NCBI GenBank assembly: GCA_963753115.1 | Contig: CAVWBB010000017.1 | Location: 22,417 to 86,416, forward strand | Source of the DNA: Bog-473 sp963753115 | Lineage (GTDB): Bacteria; Actinomycetota; Acidimicrobiia; Acidimicrobiales; RAAP-2 | Direction: 5' to 3' | DNA length: 64,000 bases | Shown here: positions 25,843 through 37,823 of the stretch, one piece after another | Numbering within the stretch: position 1 is the stretch's first letter | Layout of the letters: each line of letters opens with the position of its first letter | Made by a program: the position numbers and the translations under genes | The notes under the pieces: generated by a model | Databases searched by the model: none | The model's input: the letters and a program-made list of their open reading frames with translations, nothing else | Told to the model about the DNA's origin: nothing

Positions 25843-25932
25843 TGTCCGCTCCGCTCTGCCTCGCTCGACTGCACTGAACCCCGATACGACGAGGCCCCGG
25901 GTCGTGTGACCCGGGGCCCAGTCTGCCCGGCC

Positions 25933-28305
<2,373 letters not shown>

Positions 28306-28322
28306 CGGGTGTCCTTTTGTAA

Positions 28323-28335
28323 TGCCGTAACGGCA
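28323..28335 (-). promoter_or_regulatory. palindrome upstream of lon, candidate operator
   Basis: TGCCGT-A-ACGGCA, six-base arms, 18 bases from the lon ATG. It does not match the HspR (HAIR) or ClgR boxes as I know them, so the regulator is unknown. It could also be an mRNA leader hairpin. Confidence 0.4.
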
Positions 28336-28519
28336 AATCCTCTGACTGGTCAACCATATCGGGGGGAGGGTCATTCCCGAGCGGTGCCGTTGTCAGGGGC
28401 GGCGGCGGCGAGGCCCTGGTCGGCGGCGTTTTCGCCGGTCCGGCGGCACGGCTCCGGCCCCCAGGTGGGAGCCCGGTTGTCCAGCGGGGCGACCCCACCC
28501 AGGGCCTACGCTGGAGGAC

Positions 28520-28834
28520 GTGTCCAGTCCCCAGACAGACCCCAGTCCGGGAGCGGCAGGGGGGACGACCCTCGCCCCCGCCCGGCCGGCGCCCGACCTC
28601 GACGACGGCGACCACGACCGCATGGCCCACATCGTCCTGGAGGGCTACACCCCCAAGGGCGGCGACTTCGTCTCGACCGGGCCCAGCGTGGTCGAGGGCA
28701 TGGTCAACCGCACCGCCGTGCGGGCCCTCTGCGGCAAGGAGTGGGTGCCGGGGCGAGACCCGGGGCGCTACGGGCTGTGCCCGACCTGCAAGGAGATCGC
28801 CGAGGGCATGGGGTGGAAGATCCCGTCCAGCTGA
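28520..28834 (+). CDS. DUF3039 family protein
   Basis: 104 residues. A disordered N-terminus of about 30 residues is followed by AHIVLEGYTPKGGDFV, VVEGMVNRTAVRALCGKEWVP and YGLCPTCKEIAEGMGW, the DUF3039 signature with Cys in LCGK and CPTC, probably a zinc knuckle. Conserved in actinobacteria; function unknown. GTG start. Its stop codon falls inside a duplicated 14-bp unit. Confidence 0.85.
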   Translation: MSSPQTDPSPGAAGGTTLAPARPAPDLDDGDHDRMAHIVLEGYTPKGGDFVSTGPSVVEGMVNRTAVRALCGKEWVPGRDPGRYGLCPTCKEIAEGMGWKIPSS

Positions 28835-28854
28835 AACCGGCCAGCTGAAACCGG
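28827..28854 (+). repeat. 14-bp direct duplication spanning the DUF3039 stop
   Basis: CCAGCTGAAACCGG occurs twice back to back; the first copy contains the in-frame TGA. Confidence 0.9.
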
Positions 28855-28973
28855 CCGGCTGAGCCGTACGACCCGGGTTGGAAGAGGCCCTTGTCCCCCC
28901 GGCTCCCGCCGTTCGCTACCGTGCGGCAGTCCGATGATTCGCGGCCGCAGGCGGGCCGTCCGAAGGGAGCACG

Positions 28974-30121
<1,148 letters not shown>

Positions 30122-30125
<4 letters not shown>

Positions 30126-31112
30126 CGGTGGCGACCACGCCAGAGGCCCCCGGGCCGGACCCGGTGGCATCCGACGTCATCCGACGGCCCGTCGTCGGGC
30201 GGGTCCTCCGACAAGCCGTCAGCGACCATTCGTGGCCGCCGGCGCAGGCAGGCCCTGCTGGCCTACCTCTTGTTGCTGCCCGCGCTGATCCTCTTCGGGG
30301 TGTTCTCCTTCTATCCCTTCCTGCGCAACTTCAAGCTGATGCTCTACGAGACGCCGCCGGTGCCCGGCCTGCCGCCGCACTACGTGGGGCTGCACCAGAT
30401 CGTCCCGACCATCACCTCGACCCAGTTCACCCAGAGCCTGCTGACGACCTTGCTCTTCATCGTCCTGGTCGTGCCCATCAGCCTCATCGCGGGCCTGGCG
30501 CTGGCGGTGGCGGCGCACCGCAAGCTCAAGGGCATGGCGGCCTACCGCATCATCTTCTCCTCCACCGTCGTCAGCTCGGTGGCGGTCGCCTCGGTCGTCT
30601 TCGGGACGCTGCTCAACCCGGTGGTCGGGCTGCTGCCGTGGCTCGGCATCAACCCCACCCCGCCCGCGCTCGAGAGCTCGACGTGGGCGCTGCCGGCCGT
30701 GGCCCTGATCACCATCTGGCAGTTCCTGGGCCTTTCCTTCATCATCATGTCGGCCGGGCTGCAGTCGGTGCCCGACGAGTTGCTGGAGGCGGCGCGCATC
30801 GACGGCGCCGGGCCCTGGACGCGCTTTTGGCGCATGACGGTGCCGCTCCTGTCCCCCACCATCTTCTTCGCCGGGGTCATCAGCACCATCTACGCCTTCC
30901 AGGCCTTCGGCGCGGTCGACATCCTCATCGGGCCGCAGAACACGGTGCGCCTCCATACGAACGTGCTCATCTACAACATCATCAACACACTGCAGATCGA
31001 GAACAACGCCGGCGCCGCCGCCATCATGGCCACCGTCCTGTTCCTCATTTTGCTCGTGCTCACGATTCTGCAGATGCGCTTCTTGGAACGGCGGGTGACG
31101 TATGCCCGCTGA
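30122..31112 (+). CDS. sugar ABC transporter permease (UgpA type), frame break near 30180
   Basis: Inner-membrane permease. Hydrophobic helices start at LLAYLLLLPALILFGVF; the coupling EAA loop is LLEAARIDGAGPWTRFW. The natural start is the GTG at 30122 overlapping the ATPase stop (GTGA), which gives a hydrophilic N-terminus (TVATTPEAPGPDPVASD), but that frame is off by one from the helices. Skipping one base near 30180 joins it to SDKPSATIRGRRRRQALLAY. Without repair, translation would have to begin at a TTG near 30270 and lose part of TM1. Otherwise complete. Confidence 0.85.
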
Positions 31113-31998
31113 CGTCCTCGAGGTCCCGGAGGCGGAGGCGCAGGCCGCGCCCGTGGCCAAGGCCGGTCCTCGCCGCCATTCGCGCCGGCTGCGCACCATC
31201 GGCAGCTACACCCTGCTGACGGCCGGTGCCGTCGTCGTCCTGTTCCCGATCTACATCACGATTGTGAACTCGCTGCTCTCCCCGGACCAACTGGTCCACC
31301 AGCCGCCCCCGCTGATCCCGACCAGCCCGCAGTGGCACAACTACAGCGCGGCCTGGAACGCCGGGCAGATGTCGAAGTACGTGGCGACGTCGGCGATCAT
31401 GACGGCGATCATCGTGGTCGGCCAGCTGGTCACGTCCGTGCTGGCCGCCTACGCCTTCGCGTTCTTGACCTTCCCGTTCAAACGCACGCTGTTCGTGCTC
31501 TGCCTGGCCACGCTCATGATCCCGCTGGAGGTCACCTTCATCACCAATCTGGACACCGTGACGTCGCTGGGCTGGTTCAACACCTACGCGGGGCTGTCGA
31601 TCCCGTTCCTGGCCACCGGGTTCGGCATCTTCCTGCTCCGCCAGGCCTTCCTGCAGATCCCCCGCGACCTCCAAGAGGCGGCCCTGCTCGACGGCTACGG
31701 GCACCTCCGGTTCATGACCCGGGTGGCCGTCCCGCTGGCCCGGCCCTCGCTCGCCGCGCTGGCCGTCTTCTCGTTCCTCGGCGCGTGGAACCAGTACCTG
31801 TGGCCGCTGGTGTCGACCGGCGGGACAGCCCCCCTGGACACGGTGCAGATCGGCCTCAAACAGCTGCTCGGCACCCAGGTGTCCCAGATCCCGGTGTCAC
31901 TCGCCGGCGCCGTCATCGCCTTCGTGCCGCTGGTGATCCTGCTCCTCGTCTTCCAGAAGCAGCTCGTCCGTAGCCTCACCGCGGGCGCCGTCAAGTAG
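31102..31998 (+). CDS. sugar ABC transporter permease (UgpE type)
   Basis: Second permease of the importer, 298 residues, six helices. After a charged N-terminus comes SYTLLTAGAVVVLFPIYITI; the EAA loop is LQEAALLDGYGHLRFM. VAVPLARPSLAALAVFSFLGAW and LAGAVIAFVPLVILLLVFQ complete the last helices. The ATG overlaps the previous permease by 11 bases, so expression is coupled. Confidence 0.93.
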   Translation: MPADVLEVPEAEAQAAPVAKAGPRRHSRRLRTIGSYTLLTAGAVVVLFPIYITIVNSLLSPDQLVHQPPPLIPTSPQWHNYSAAWNAGQMSKYVATSAIMTAIIVVGQLVTSVLAAYAFAFLTFPFKRTLFVLCLATLMIPLEVTFITNLDTVTSLGWFNTYAGLSIPFLATGFGIFLLRQAFLQIPRDLQEAALLDGYGHLRFMTRVAVPLARPSLAALAVFSFLGAWNQYLWPLVSTGGTAPLDTVQIGLKQLLGTQVSQIPVSLAGAVIAFVPLVILLLVFQKQLVRSLTAGAVK

Positions 31999-32061
31999 CA
32001 GGGCCCCGCACCCTGACGGGGTGCGTCCGGGTGCGGGGAAGCCGGGTGCTAGGAAGTGGAC

Positions 32062-33468
32062 ATGCGGACCCCACGACTCTCCCGACTCGCTGCTGCCGCG
32101 CTCTTCGTCACCACCCTGAGCGGCACGGCGGCCACGGCCGCCGTCGCCGGCAGTGCCCCGGCCGGTGCGGCCAGCCTCCCCGCCTGCAACCTCAAGGCGT
32201 TGAACAACCACAAGGGCGCCGTCTCCATCACCTTCTGGGAGTCGGCCTCGGAGGCCAACCTGACGGTGCTCCAGGGGATCACCAACGCGTTCAACTCGTC
32301 GCAATCGAAGGTGCACGTCACCCTGGTCACCCAGGCGGGCTACGACGACACCTGGCAGAAGTACCTGGCCGGGCTCTCGAGCGGGCAGCTGCCCGACGCG
32401 GTGCAGCTCGAGGACCAGCGCACCCAGGCCGCCATCGACACCGGCTCGTTCCTCCCGGTGCAGTCCTGCATGAACGCCGCCAAGTACTCCACGAGCGACT
32501 ACCTGCCAAGGCCGCTCGCCTACTGGAAGGTCAACGGCGTGCAGTGGGCCCTCCCCTTCGCCGTCTCGGCGCCGATCCTGTACTACAACCAGAACGCCTT
32601 CACCAAGGCCGGGCTCAACCCGAACGACCCCCCGACGACGCTGCCCCAGATGGTGGCGGACGCCAAGGCGCTCAAGGCCTCCGGCAGCGGCATGGGCCTG
32701 GTCCTCGACCCCTGGCACCTCGAGACGTGGCTGGCCACGGCGAACACGCTCTTCGTCAACAACAAGAACGGCCGCAGCAGCCGCGCCACTTCGGCCACCT
32801 TCAACAACAAGACCTCGGTGTCGATCTTCGGCCAGCTGCGCACGTTGGTGCGCTCGGGCTACGCCGTCACCAACCCGTCCACGGGGCCCGACCAGTACGA
32901 CAACCTGCTCGGTATCGGCAGCGGCAAGTACGGCATGACCATCGAGACGTCGGCCGCCCTCGGCACCGTGACCCAACTGCTCGGCAGCGGCAAGTACGCC
33001 AACGTGAAGCTGGGCATCAGCGCCTTCCCGGTCTACAGCTCCTCGGTCCAGGGCGGGGTCGAACCGGGCGGCTCGGGGGTGTACATCTCGAACAAGACGC
33101 CCGCCATCGACCAGGCGGCCTCGTGGGTCTTCCTGTCCTATCTCTTGAGCACGCAGAGCCAGGCCACGTGGGCAGCGGGTACCGGCTACATCCCGGTGCG
33201 CAAGTCGTCGGCGCAGACGGCGACGGTGCAGCACCTCTGGGCCACCAGCCCCGGCTACAAGGTGGCCTACAACGAAATCAACAACGGGGCCAACACGCCC
33301 GCCACGTCGGGCTCGGTGATCGGCCCCTACGCCGACGTCCGCACGGACGTGCTCAACGCGGAGATCTCCATGTACACCCAAGGCGTCACGGCCTCCAAGG
33401 CGGTCAGCTCGGCGTCGTCGAACGTGACCACGACGATCTCGAACTACAACAGCCGTCTCGGGTCGTAG
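32062..33468 (+). CDS. sugar ABC transporter substrate-binding protein (family 1)
   Basis: Exported binding protein, 468 residues, that would deliver sugar to the permeases just upstream. A basic start and hydrophobic core (RLAAAALFVTTLSGTAATAA) form a signal peptide ending around GAPAGAASLPAC; the LPAC tetrapeptide could serve as a lipobox though Pro at -2 is unusual. The mature part begins VSITFWESASEANLTVLQGI, the typical family-1 opening, and contains PDAVQLEDQRTQAA and ALPFAVSAPILYYN. The ligand cannot be predicted. ATG at 32062 follows AGGAAG. Confidence 0.9.
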   Translation: MRTPRLSRLAAAALFVTTLSGTAATAAVAGSAPAGAASLPACNLKALNNHKGAVSITFWESASEANLTVLQGITNAFNSSQSKVHVTLVTQAGYDDTWQKYLAGLSSGQLPDAVQLEDQRTQAAIDTGSFLPVQSCMNAAKYSTSDYLPRPLAYWKVNGVQWALPFAVSAPILYYNQNAFTKAGLNPNDPPTTLPQMVADAKALKASGSGMGLVLDPWHLETWLATANTLFVNNKNGRSSRATSATFNNKTSVSIFGQLRTLVRSGYAVTNPSTGPDQYDNLLGIGSGKYGMTIETSAALGTVTQLLGSGKYANVKLGISAFPVYSSSVQGGVEPGGSGVYISNKTPAIDQAASWVFLSYLLSTQSQATWAAGTGYIPVRKSSAQTATVQHLWATSPGYKVAYNEINNGANTPATSGSVIGPYADVRTDVLNAEISMYTQGVTASKAVSSASSNVTTTISNYNSRLGS

Positions 33469-33809
33469 CGGCCGCGTCGGCGTCCCTGACAGAGGATCGG
33501 CAAGCGCCTCGGCGGGTGGCTGGAGCGCTTCCAGAACACCGGCACCGACCCCAGGAGGAGGGCGAAGAGGACGGGCTCTTCGGAGGCGTCTTCTGAGGCA
33601 TCCACGGGTCGACCGCAGGCACGTCCCCGGACCCGGTCGGTCCTTCTCCTTCCCGCCACATCGGCACGTCGGTGCCGTTCCTCAATAGAGCCGAAAGTCA
33701 CAACGGCGACCGAAGAACCGCAGTTCAGACGGTGCGTTCGGTATTCTCGTCCGGCAAAGCGTGCGTACCGCGGTGGGTGTCGGGCACTGCTTGGAGGAGC
33801 GCCAGAGTG
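33469..33809 (+). other. intergenic region before the PAS-GGDEF gene
   Basis: 341 bases without a supported gene. The only feature I trust is the GGAGGAG at 33793-33799, the ribosome site of the gene at 33810. Confidence 0.6.
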
Positions 33810-34763
33810 ATGCAGGACACAGACACAGTCGGTCTCGCCGCCTACCGGGTCCTGTTCGCGCACAGCTCCGACGGCGTGCTCTTCTGCACCCAGGACGGCC
33901 GCATCACCACCGCCAACCCGGCGGCCTGCGCCATGCTCGACCTGAGTGCGGAGGCGATCGCCGACCTCGGCCGCGACGGGCTCATCGACCAGGAAGATCC
34001 CCGCTGGGGCATCGCCGTGGCCGAGCGGGAGCGCACCGGGTCGTCCGTCGGGGTGGCCCGGCTGCGCCGCGGCGACGGGCGCTTCATTGAGATCGAACTC
34101 ACCGCACTCGACTTCCGGGGCGACGACGGCACCCGGCAGATGTGCTGCATCCTGCGCGACCTGACCGGGCGTCTCGCCATTGAGCGCGAGCTCGAGGAGC
34201 TGAGCGCGCGCCTGCTCCAGCTGTCGCGGGGCGACGAGCTCACCGGGTTCCAGAACCGGCGCGGGCTGGTGGCGGCGGGGACCCAGCTGCTGCAGTTCGC
34301 CGACCGCCAGAACGCGCCGGTGCATGCCCTCTTCGTCGACGTCGGCAACGTGCAGGATCTGAACGACCGCCTGGGCCATCAGGCCGGCGACGCCGCGTTG
34401 CAGGCCGTGGCCCGCGCCCTGTCCGTGACGTTCCGCAAGAACGACGTGCTGGCGCGCATCGGCGGCACGCAGTTCCTGGTGCTCACGCTGCAGCTCGACG
34501 AGTCCGGGGGCACGGCGCTCACCAACCGCATCCGCGAACACCTCGGCGCGCCCGCCACGCGGGAGTTCGTCGGCGCTGCGGTCGAGGTCTGCTGCGGCTG
34601 GACAACACGGCAGAGCGGCGAGCGCACCTCCCTGGAGGACCTGATGGCCCGCTCCGACTGGGCGATGCTGGAGTCCCGGGAGGGCCGCCAGGCCACCTTC
34701 ACCCCGGTCCGGGCCGCCCGGCGCCTGACCGCCCTCGCCTGCCCGGCGCCAGCGCCCTTCTGA
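33810..34763 (+). CDS. PAS domain plus degenerate GGDEF protein
   Basis: 317 residues. The N-terminal PAS domain spans AAYRVLFAHSSDGVLFCTQD to DDGTRQMCCILRDLTGR. After a short coiled linker (ERELEELSARLLQLSR) comes a GGDEF fold opening DELTGFQNRRGLVAAG, but the signature is RIGGTQFLVL, so the catalytic Asp and Glu are Thr and Gln. The first metal block FVDVGNVQDLNDRLGHQAGD keeps its Asp and NDRLGH. Loss of the second metal/substrate carboxylates predicts no cyclase activity; it may be a c-di-GMP or GTP sensor. ATG start with GGAGGAG upstream. Confidence 0.87.
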   Translation: MQDTDTVGLAAYRVLFAHSSDGVLFCTQDGRITTANPAACAMLDLSAEAIADLGRDGLIDQEDPRWGIAVAERERTGSSVGVARLRRGDGRFIEIELTALDFRGDDGTRQMCCILRDLTGRLAIERELEELSARLLQLSRGDELTGFQNRRGLVAAGTQLLQFADRQNAPVHALFVDVGNVQDLNDRLGHQAGDAALQAVARALSVTFRKNDVLARIGGTQFLVLTLQLDESGGTALTNRIREHLGAPATREFVGAAVEVCCGWTTRQSGERTSLEDLMARSDWAMLESREGRQATFTPVRAARRLTALACPAPAPF

Positions 34764-34794
34764 ACTGGTGGCGCCAGCGCCCCTCTGAACCGGG
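34745..34794 (+). repeat. 25-bp duplication over the stop codon of the PAS-GGDEF gene
   Basis: Two adjacent 25-bp units beginning GGCGCCAGCGCCC with TCTGAAC; the first contains the stop codon, the second lies in the 3' region. They differ at four positions. Confidence 0.85.
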
Positions 34795-34810
34795 GGCCCC
34801 ACTGGGCCCC
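34793..34810. terminator. GC-rich hairpin between convergent genes
   Basis: GGGGCCC, loop CACT, GGGCCCC: perfect 7-bp stem between the PAS-GGDEF gene and the phospholipase fragment. No T-run. Confidence 0.5.
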
Positions 34811-34902
34811 TGACCAGGGACGTTGCCATCCCCAGCCCCTGATCCACCCCTCCCGCTGTTCAGCGCTTGAGCGCCCCACGCATCGCCGCCGCCCGCGGCC
34901 CC

Positions 34903-35623
34903 TCAGCCGGCGGCCGCCAGGCGCTCGGCATAGGTGGTCCAGTTATAGGTGCCGTTCGGCGCGTTGTTGTCGAGGGCGGGCCCGCCGTGCTCGCCGTTGG
35001 GGTCGACCGTCCCGGTCATCCACATGTAGCGGTTCGGGATGGGTCGGCTTGAGGATGGAGCAGAAGTAGTTGTCGCAGATCGTGAACGCGTTGGCCAACG
35101 CGTACTGGAACGGGATGTCGGCGGCCGTGTAGTAGCCCATGGTGAACGGACCGTTGGCGTCGCTGTCCGCCGCGATGTGCGAGCGCAGCCAGCCGTCCAT
35201 CTCGCCGTTGGCCCAGGAGGCGTGCTGCACCTGCCAGGCGTGGCTGAGCGAGGGGACGGCCTGGGCCGACGAGTTGGACGTGTCGAGGTGGTACGGCAGC
35301 AGGTAGCTGTCGGGGTTGTCGGGATCGGGCTGGGCGAACACGGAGCGCCCGTCGGCCAGGCGCATGGCCCGCGGGTCCCCGAAGCCGCGCACGCCCGAGA
35401 GCGTGCCGAAGTAGTGGTCGAAGCTGCGGTTCTCCTGCATCAACAGCACGACGTGCTTGACCTGGCTGAGGTCGAAGGTGGCCGGGTTGGCCCCGGCGAT
35501 CGCCTTGCGCACGCTGGAGGGCAGGTATGCCGCCAGGGCCGCTCCGGCGGCCGCGCCGGCCCCTCCCTTGAGGAGCTGGCGACGGGTGAACGGGGTGGAC
35601 AGGAAGGTGGCGTCATCGGTCAT
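34903..35623 (-). pseudogene. truncated phospholipase C (phosphoesterase family) with Tat signal
   Basis: N-terminal half of an exported alkaline-phosphatase-superfamily phospholipase C. A twin-arginine leader (FTRRQLLKGGAGAAAGAAL) is followed by the metal-site block KHVVLLMQENRSFDHYFGTL, in which the Asn/Arg/Asp region binds metals in the family, then SHAWQVQHASWANGEMDGW and FTICDNYFCSILKPTHP. One base must be skipped near 35020 to continue as NRYMWMTGTVDPNGEHGGP. It then stops at 34903 after TTYAERLAAAG, where family members continue for some 200 to 300 residues. The catalytic core is therefore incomplete. GAAAGG lies before the ATG. Confidence 0.82.
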
Positions 35624-35675
35624 TGCGTGGGTGCCTTTCGTGAGAGGTCGGTGTGGTCGGGCAGGCGCGGGGCGC

Positions 35676-36863
35676 TCAGTGGTGGGGGTGACGGGGCGGC
35701 GTCGGCGGAGCGGGCGCCACCGGCCCACCGGCGGTGGTGGTGGGCACCGTGAAGCCCGTGACGACGCGCACCTTGTTGTTGGAGGTGTCGGCGATGTAGA
35801 GATCGGCGGTGCTGGGGTCGACCGAGACGTCGAAGGGCGTGTTCAGCTCCGCCGCGGCCGCCGCGCCACCGTTGCCGCTGCTGCCCTTCTTGGCCGCCGT
35901 GTTCACGATGGTCGAGATGGTCCCGCTCGGCGTCACCTCGCGGATGGCGTTGTTGAACGTGTCGGCGATGAAGAGGTCGCCCGCCTGGTCGAGTGCGATG
36001 CCCTGCGGACTGTGCAGGCGGGCCTGGGTGGCCGGTCCCCCGTCGCCGCTGAACCCGCCGAGGCCGCCGGACGCCTGGTCGGCCGCCACATCGCCGGCCA
36101 CGGTCGTGATCACCCCGCTGGTGGAGACCCGGCGAATGACGTTGTTGCCCGAGTCGGCGATGTAGAGGTTGCCCAGGGCGTCGACCGCCAGCCCGGTGGG
36201 GAACGAGAGCTCGGCACGCCAGGCGGGACCGTTGTCGCCCTTGTCGCCGGGGTTCCCGTTGCCGGCCACGGTGGCGATCTGGCCCCACGGGGTGACCTCG
36301 CGCACGACGTTGTTGTAGGTATCGGCGATGAAGACGTCGCCCTTGGCGTTGACGGCCACGCCCTGGGGGTTGTCGAGCTCGGCCCGTGTGGCGGAGCCGC
36401 CGAACTCGCCCTTGTTCCCCTCGGTGCCGTTGCCGGCGATCAGGCGGATGGTGCCGCTCGCGGTGATCTCCCGCACGACGTTGTCCTCGGTGTCGGCGAC
36501 GAAGACGTCACCTGCCGCGTCGCGCGCCAGCGCGCTCGGCTGATCGAGCGTTGCCGCGGTGGCAGGCCCGCCGTCGCCGCTCTCACCAATGGCTTCGTAC
36601 GATCCGGCGAGCGTCGTCGTCGCCGTGCCGACGATGCTCGCCACGACGTTGTCGGCCGTGTTCGACACATCGATGGTGCCGTTGTTCGCAACAACGCCTT
36701 GCGGGTTGTCGAGTGAGGCCCTGGCGGGCGCGGTGAACGTGACGGCCGAGATGGTGAGCGGCGTGGCAGCGGAGGCCGTGACGACACTGCTTGCGGCAGT
36801 CGACACGACGGTTCCGCACACCGCGCACGCCATGACGGCGAGTCGGGTTCGGCTGTTGGACAT
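35676..36863 (-). CDS. secreted NHL-repeat beta-propeller protein
   Basis: 395 residues with an N-terminal signal (RLAVMACAVCGTVVSTAASS) and at least five NHL-type blades built on the unit LDNPQGVAVNAKGDVFIADT-YNNVVREV. The blades keep Asp/Asn turns and an alternating hydrophobic pattern; a Pro-rich tail closes the protein. Such propellers bind ligands or proteins outside the cell and usually have no enzymatic site. It lies upstream of the truncated phospholipase gene on the same strand, 53 bases apart, so the two may once have been co-transcribed. Confidence 0.9.
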   Translation of the reverse strand: MSNSRTRLAVMACAVCGTVVSTAASSVVTASAATPLTISAVTFTAPARASLDNPQGVVANNGTIDVSNTADNVVASIVGTATTTLAGSYEAIGESGDGGPATAATLDQPSALARDAAGDVFVADTEDNVVREITASGTIRLIAGNGTEGNKGEFGGSATRAELDNPQGVAVNAKGDVFIADTYNNVVREVTPWGQIATVAGNGNPGDKGDNGPAWRAELSFPTGLAVDALGNLYIADSGNNVIRRVSTSGVITTVAGDVAADQASGGLGGFSGDGGPATQARLHSPQGIALDQAGDLFIADTFNNAIREVTPSGTISTIVNTAAKKGSSGNGGAAAAAELNTPFDVSVDPSTADLYIADTSNNKVRVVTGFTVPTTTAGGPVAPAPPTPPRHPHH

Positions 36864-37823
36864 GGGTGGGCACCTTTCCGTTGTCGTCGGTTTCCGAATG
36901 CGACAACGCGTCGGTACCCAGGGCGCGTGACGCCATGTCGGACGACTGGTGAAGGCGCGATGAAATGAATTCGAACGGCGCGCGTCGCACGACGCGTTGC
37001 GTCAACACGGGTGGCCATCCGCAACCGCGCGCGGGCTCCTCCGTGGTGCATCGGTTGTCGCTCCATTGTCGGTGCGTTGCGCGAGGCCTGACGTCGGCGC
37101 CCGCCTCGATGCGCGCCCGGGGAGCTCCGACACACGGCGGCGGCGGACGGCCGGCCAGACCTCTGCTCCCGCAGCTATTGCGAGGTCCGATTCCGGAGGG
37201 AGAGCCAACCCGACGTCCGCGCCGGGGGGCCGGCGATGGCCGGCGCACTCCCCCGCGCCCAAATGACATGGGTGTAACCCCTGTGCCCCCTGGGGCCCCC
37301 AACGGATGTTTTTCCACCGATTCAGGGTCCCGCTGTGGAAAAAATTTGTGCCGGAGTTGTGGCCGTCCACAGGCCCACAAAGGGCGAATTCGTTCCTAAA
37401 TCAGCGCTCCGCCGGCCGCCCCGCGCGCTGAATCACCAGGTGACAGGGTTGCAACTGGTTGCAAAACGGTTGCAGCTTGGGGGAAACTTGTGCGCGGGGA
37501 AGGAGAGCACCGGTAGCACGGTGTTTCGCTCTCCTACCCCCTTGACCTGTACCGAAGTGCGAAGGGAGGTGGACGATGACTGGACGTGGAGGCCACTGGG
37601 GCTAGCAATAGCCACCAAAAATCCAAGCAAGTAGTCGCTCCGTTCCCCACAACTGGTACGGGGCGCTGCCTTGTGATTGTCGACACGGCGGGCAGCCGTC
37701 TTTAGCGATTTGTTTTACGCTGAGGCGGCACCCGCCGCTGTCGCGTCAGAAACCAGAGGGGAACAAGCCGGCACCCATGCGAGGGCCTGACAATCTGCGG
37801 GGCGGGACAGGGCGGTCGGCTTC
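36864..37823. other. long intergenic region with hairpin, TTGCAA repeats and a strong SD before a 9-codon ORF
   Basis: 960 bases with no gene I can support. Contents: three GGTTGCAA-type repeats at about 37446-37477; a hairpin at 37502-37534 (GGAGAGC paired with GCTCTCC, inner ACCG/CGGT); TTGACC near 37543, usable as a -35; GAAGGGAGGTGG (37561-37572) placed before ATG at 37576, which opens a nine-codon ORF (MTGRGGHWG); TTTTCCAC and TGTGGAAAA near 37310-37345. The MFS promoter should be in the last 150 bases. Confidence 0.5.

Noticed and set aside
37300..37400. Replication origin from TTTTCCAC/TGTGGAAA boxes
   Set aside because: Only loose DnaA-box matches, no AT-rich region, and no dnaA, dnaN or other origin genes nearby.
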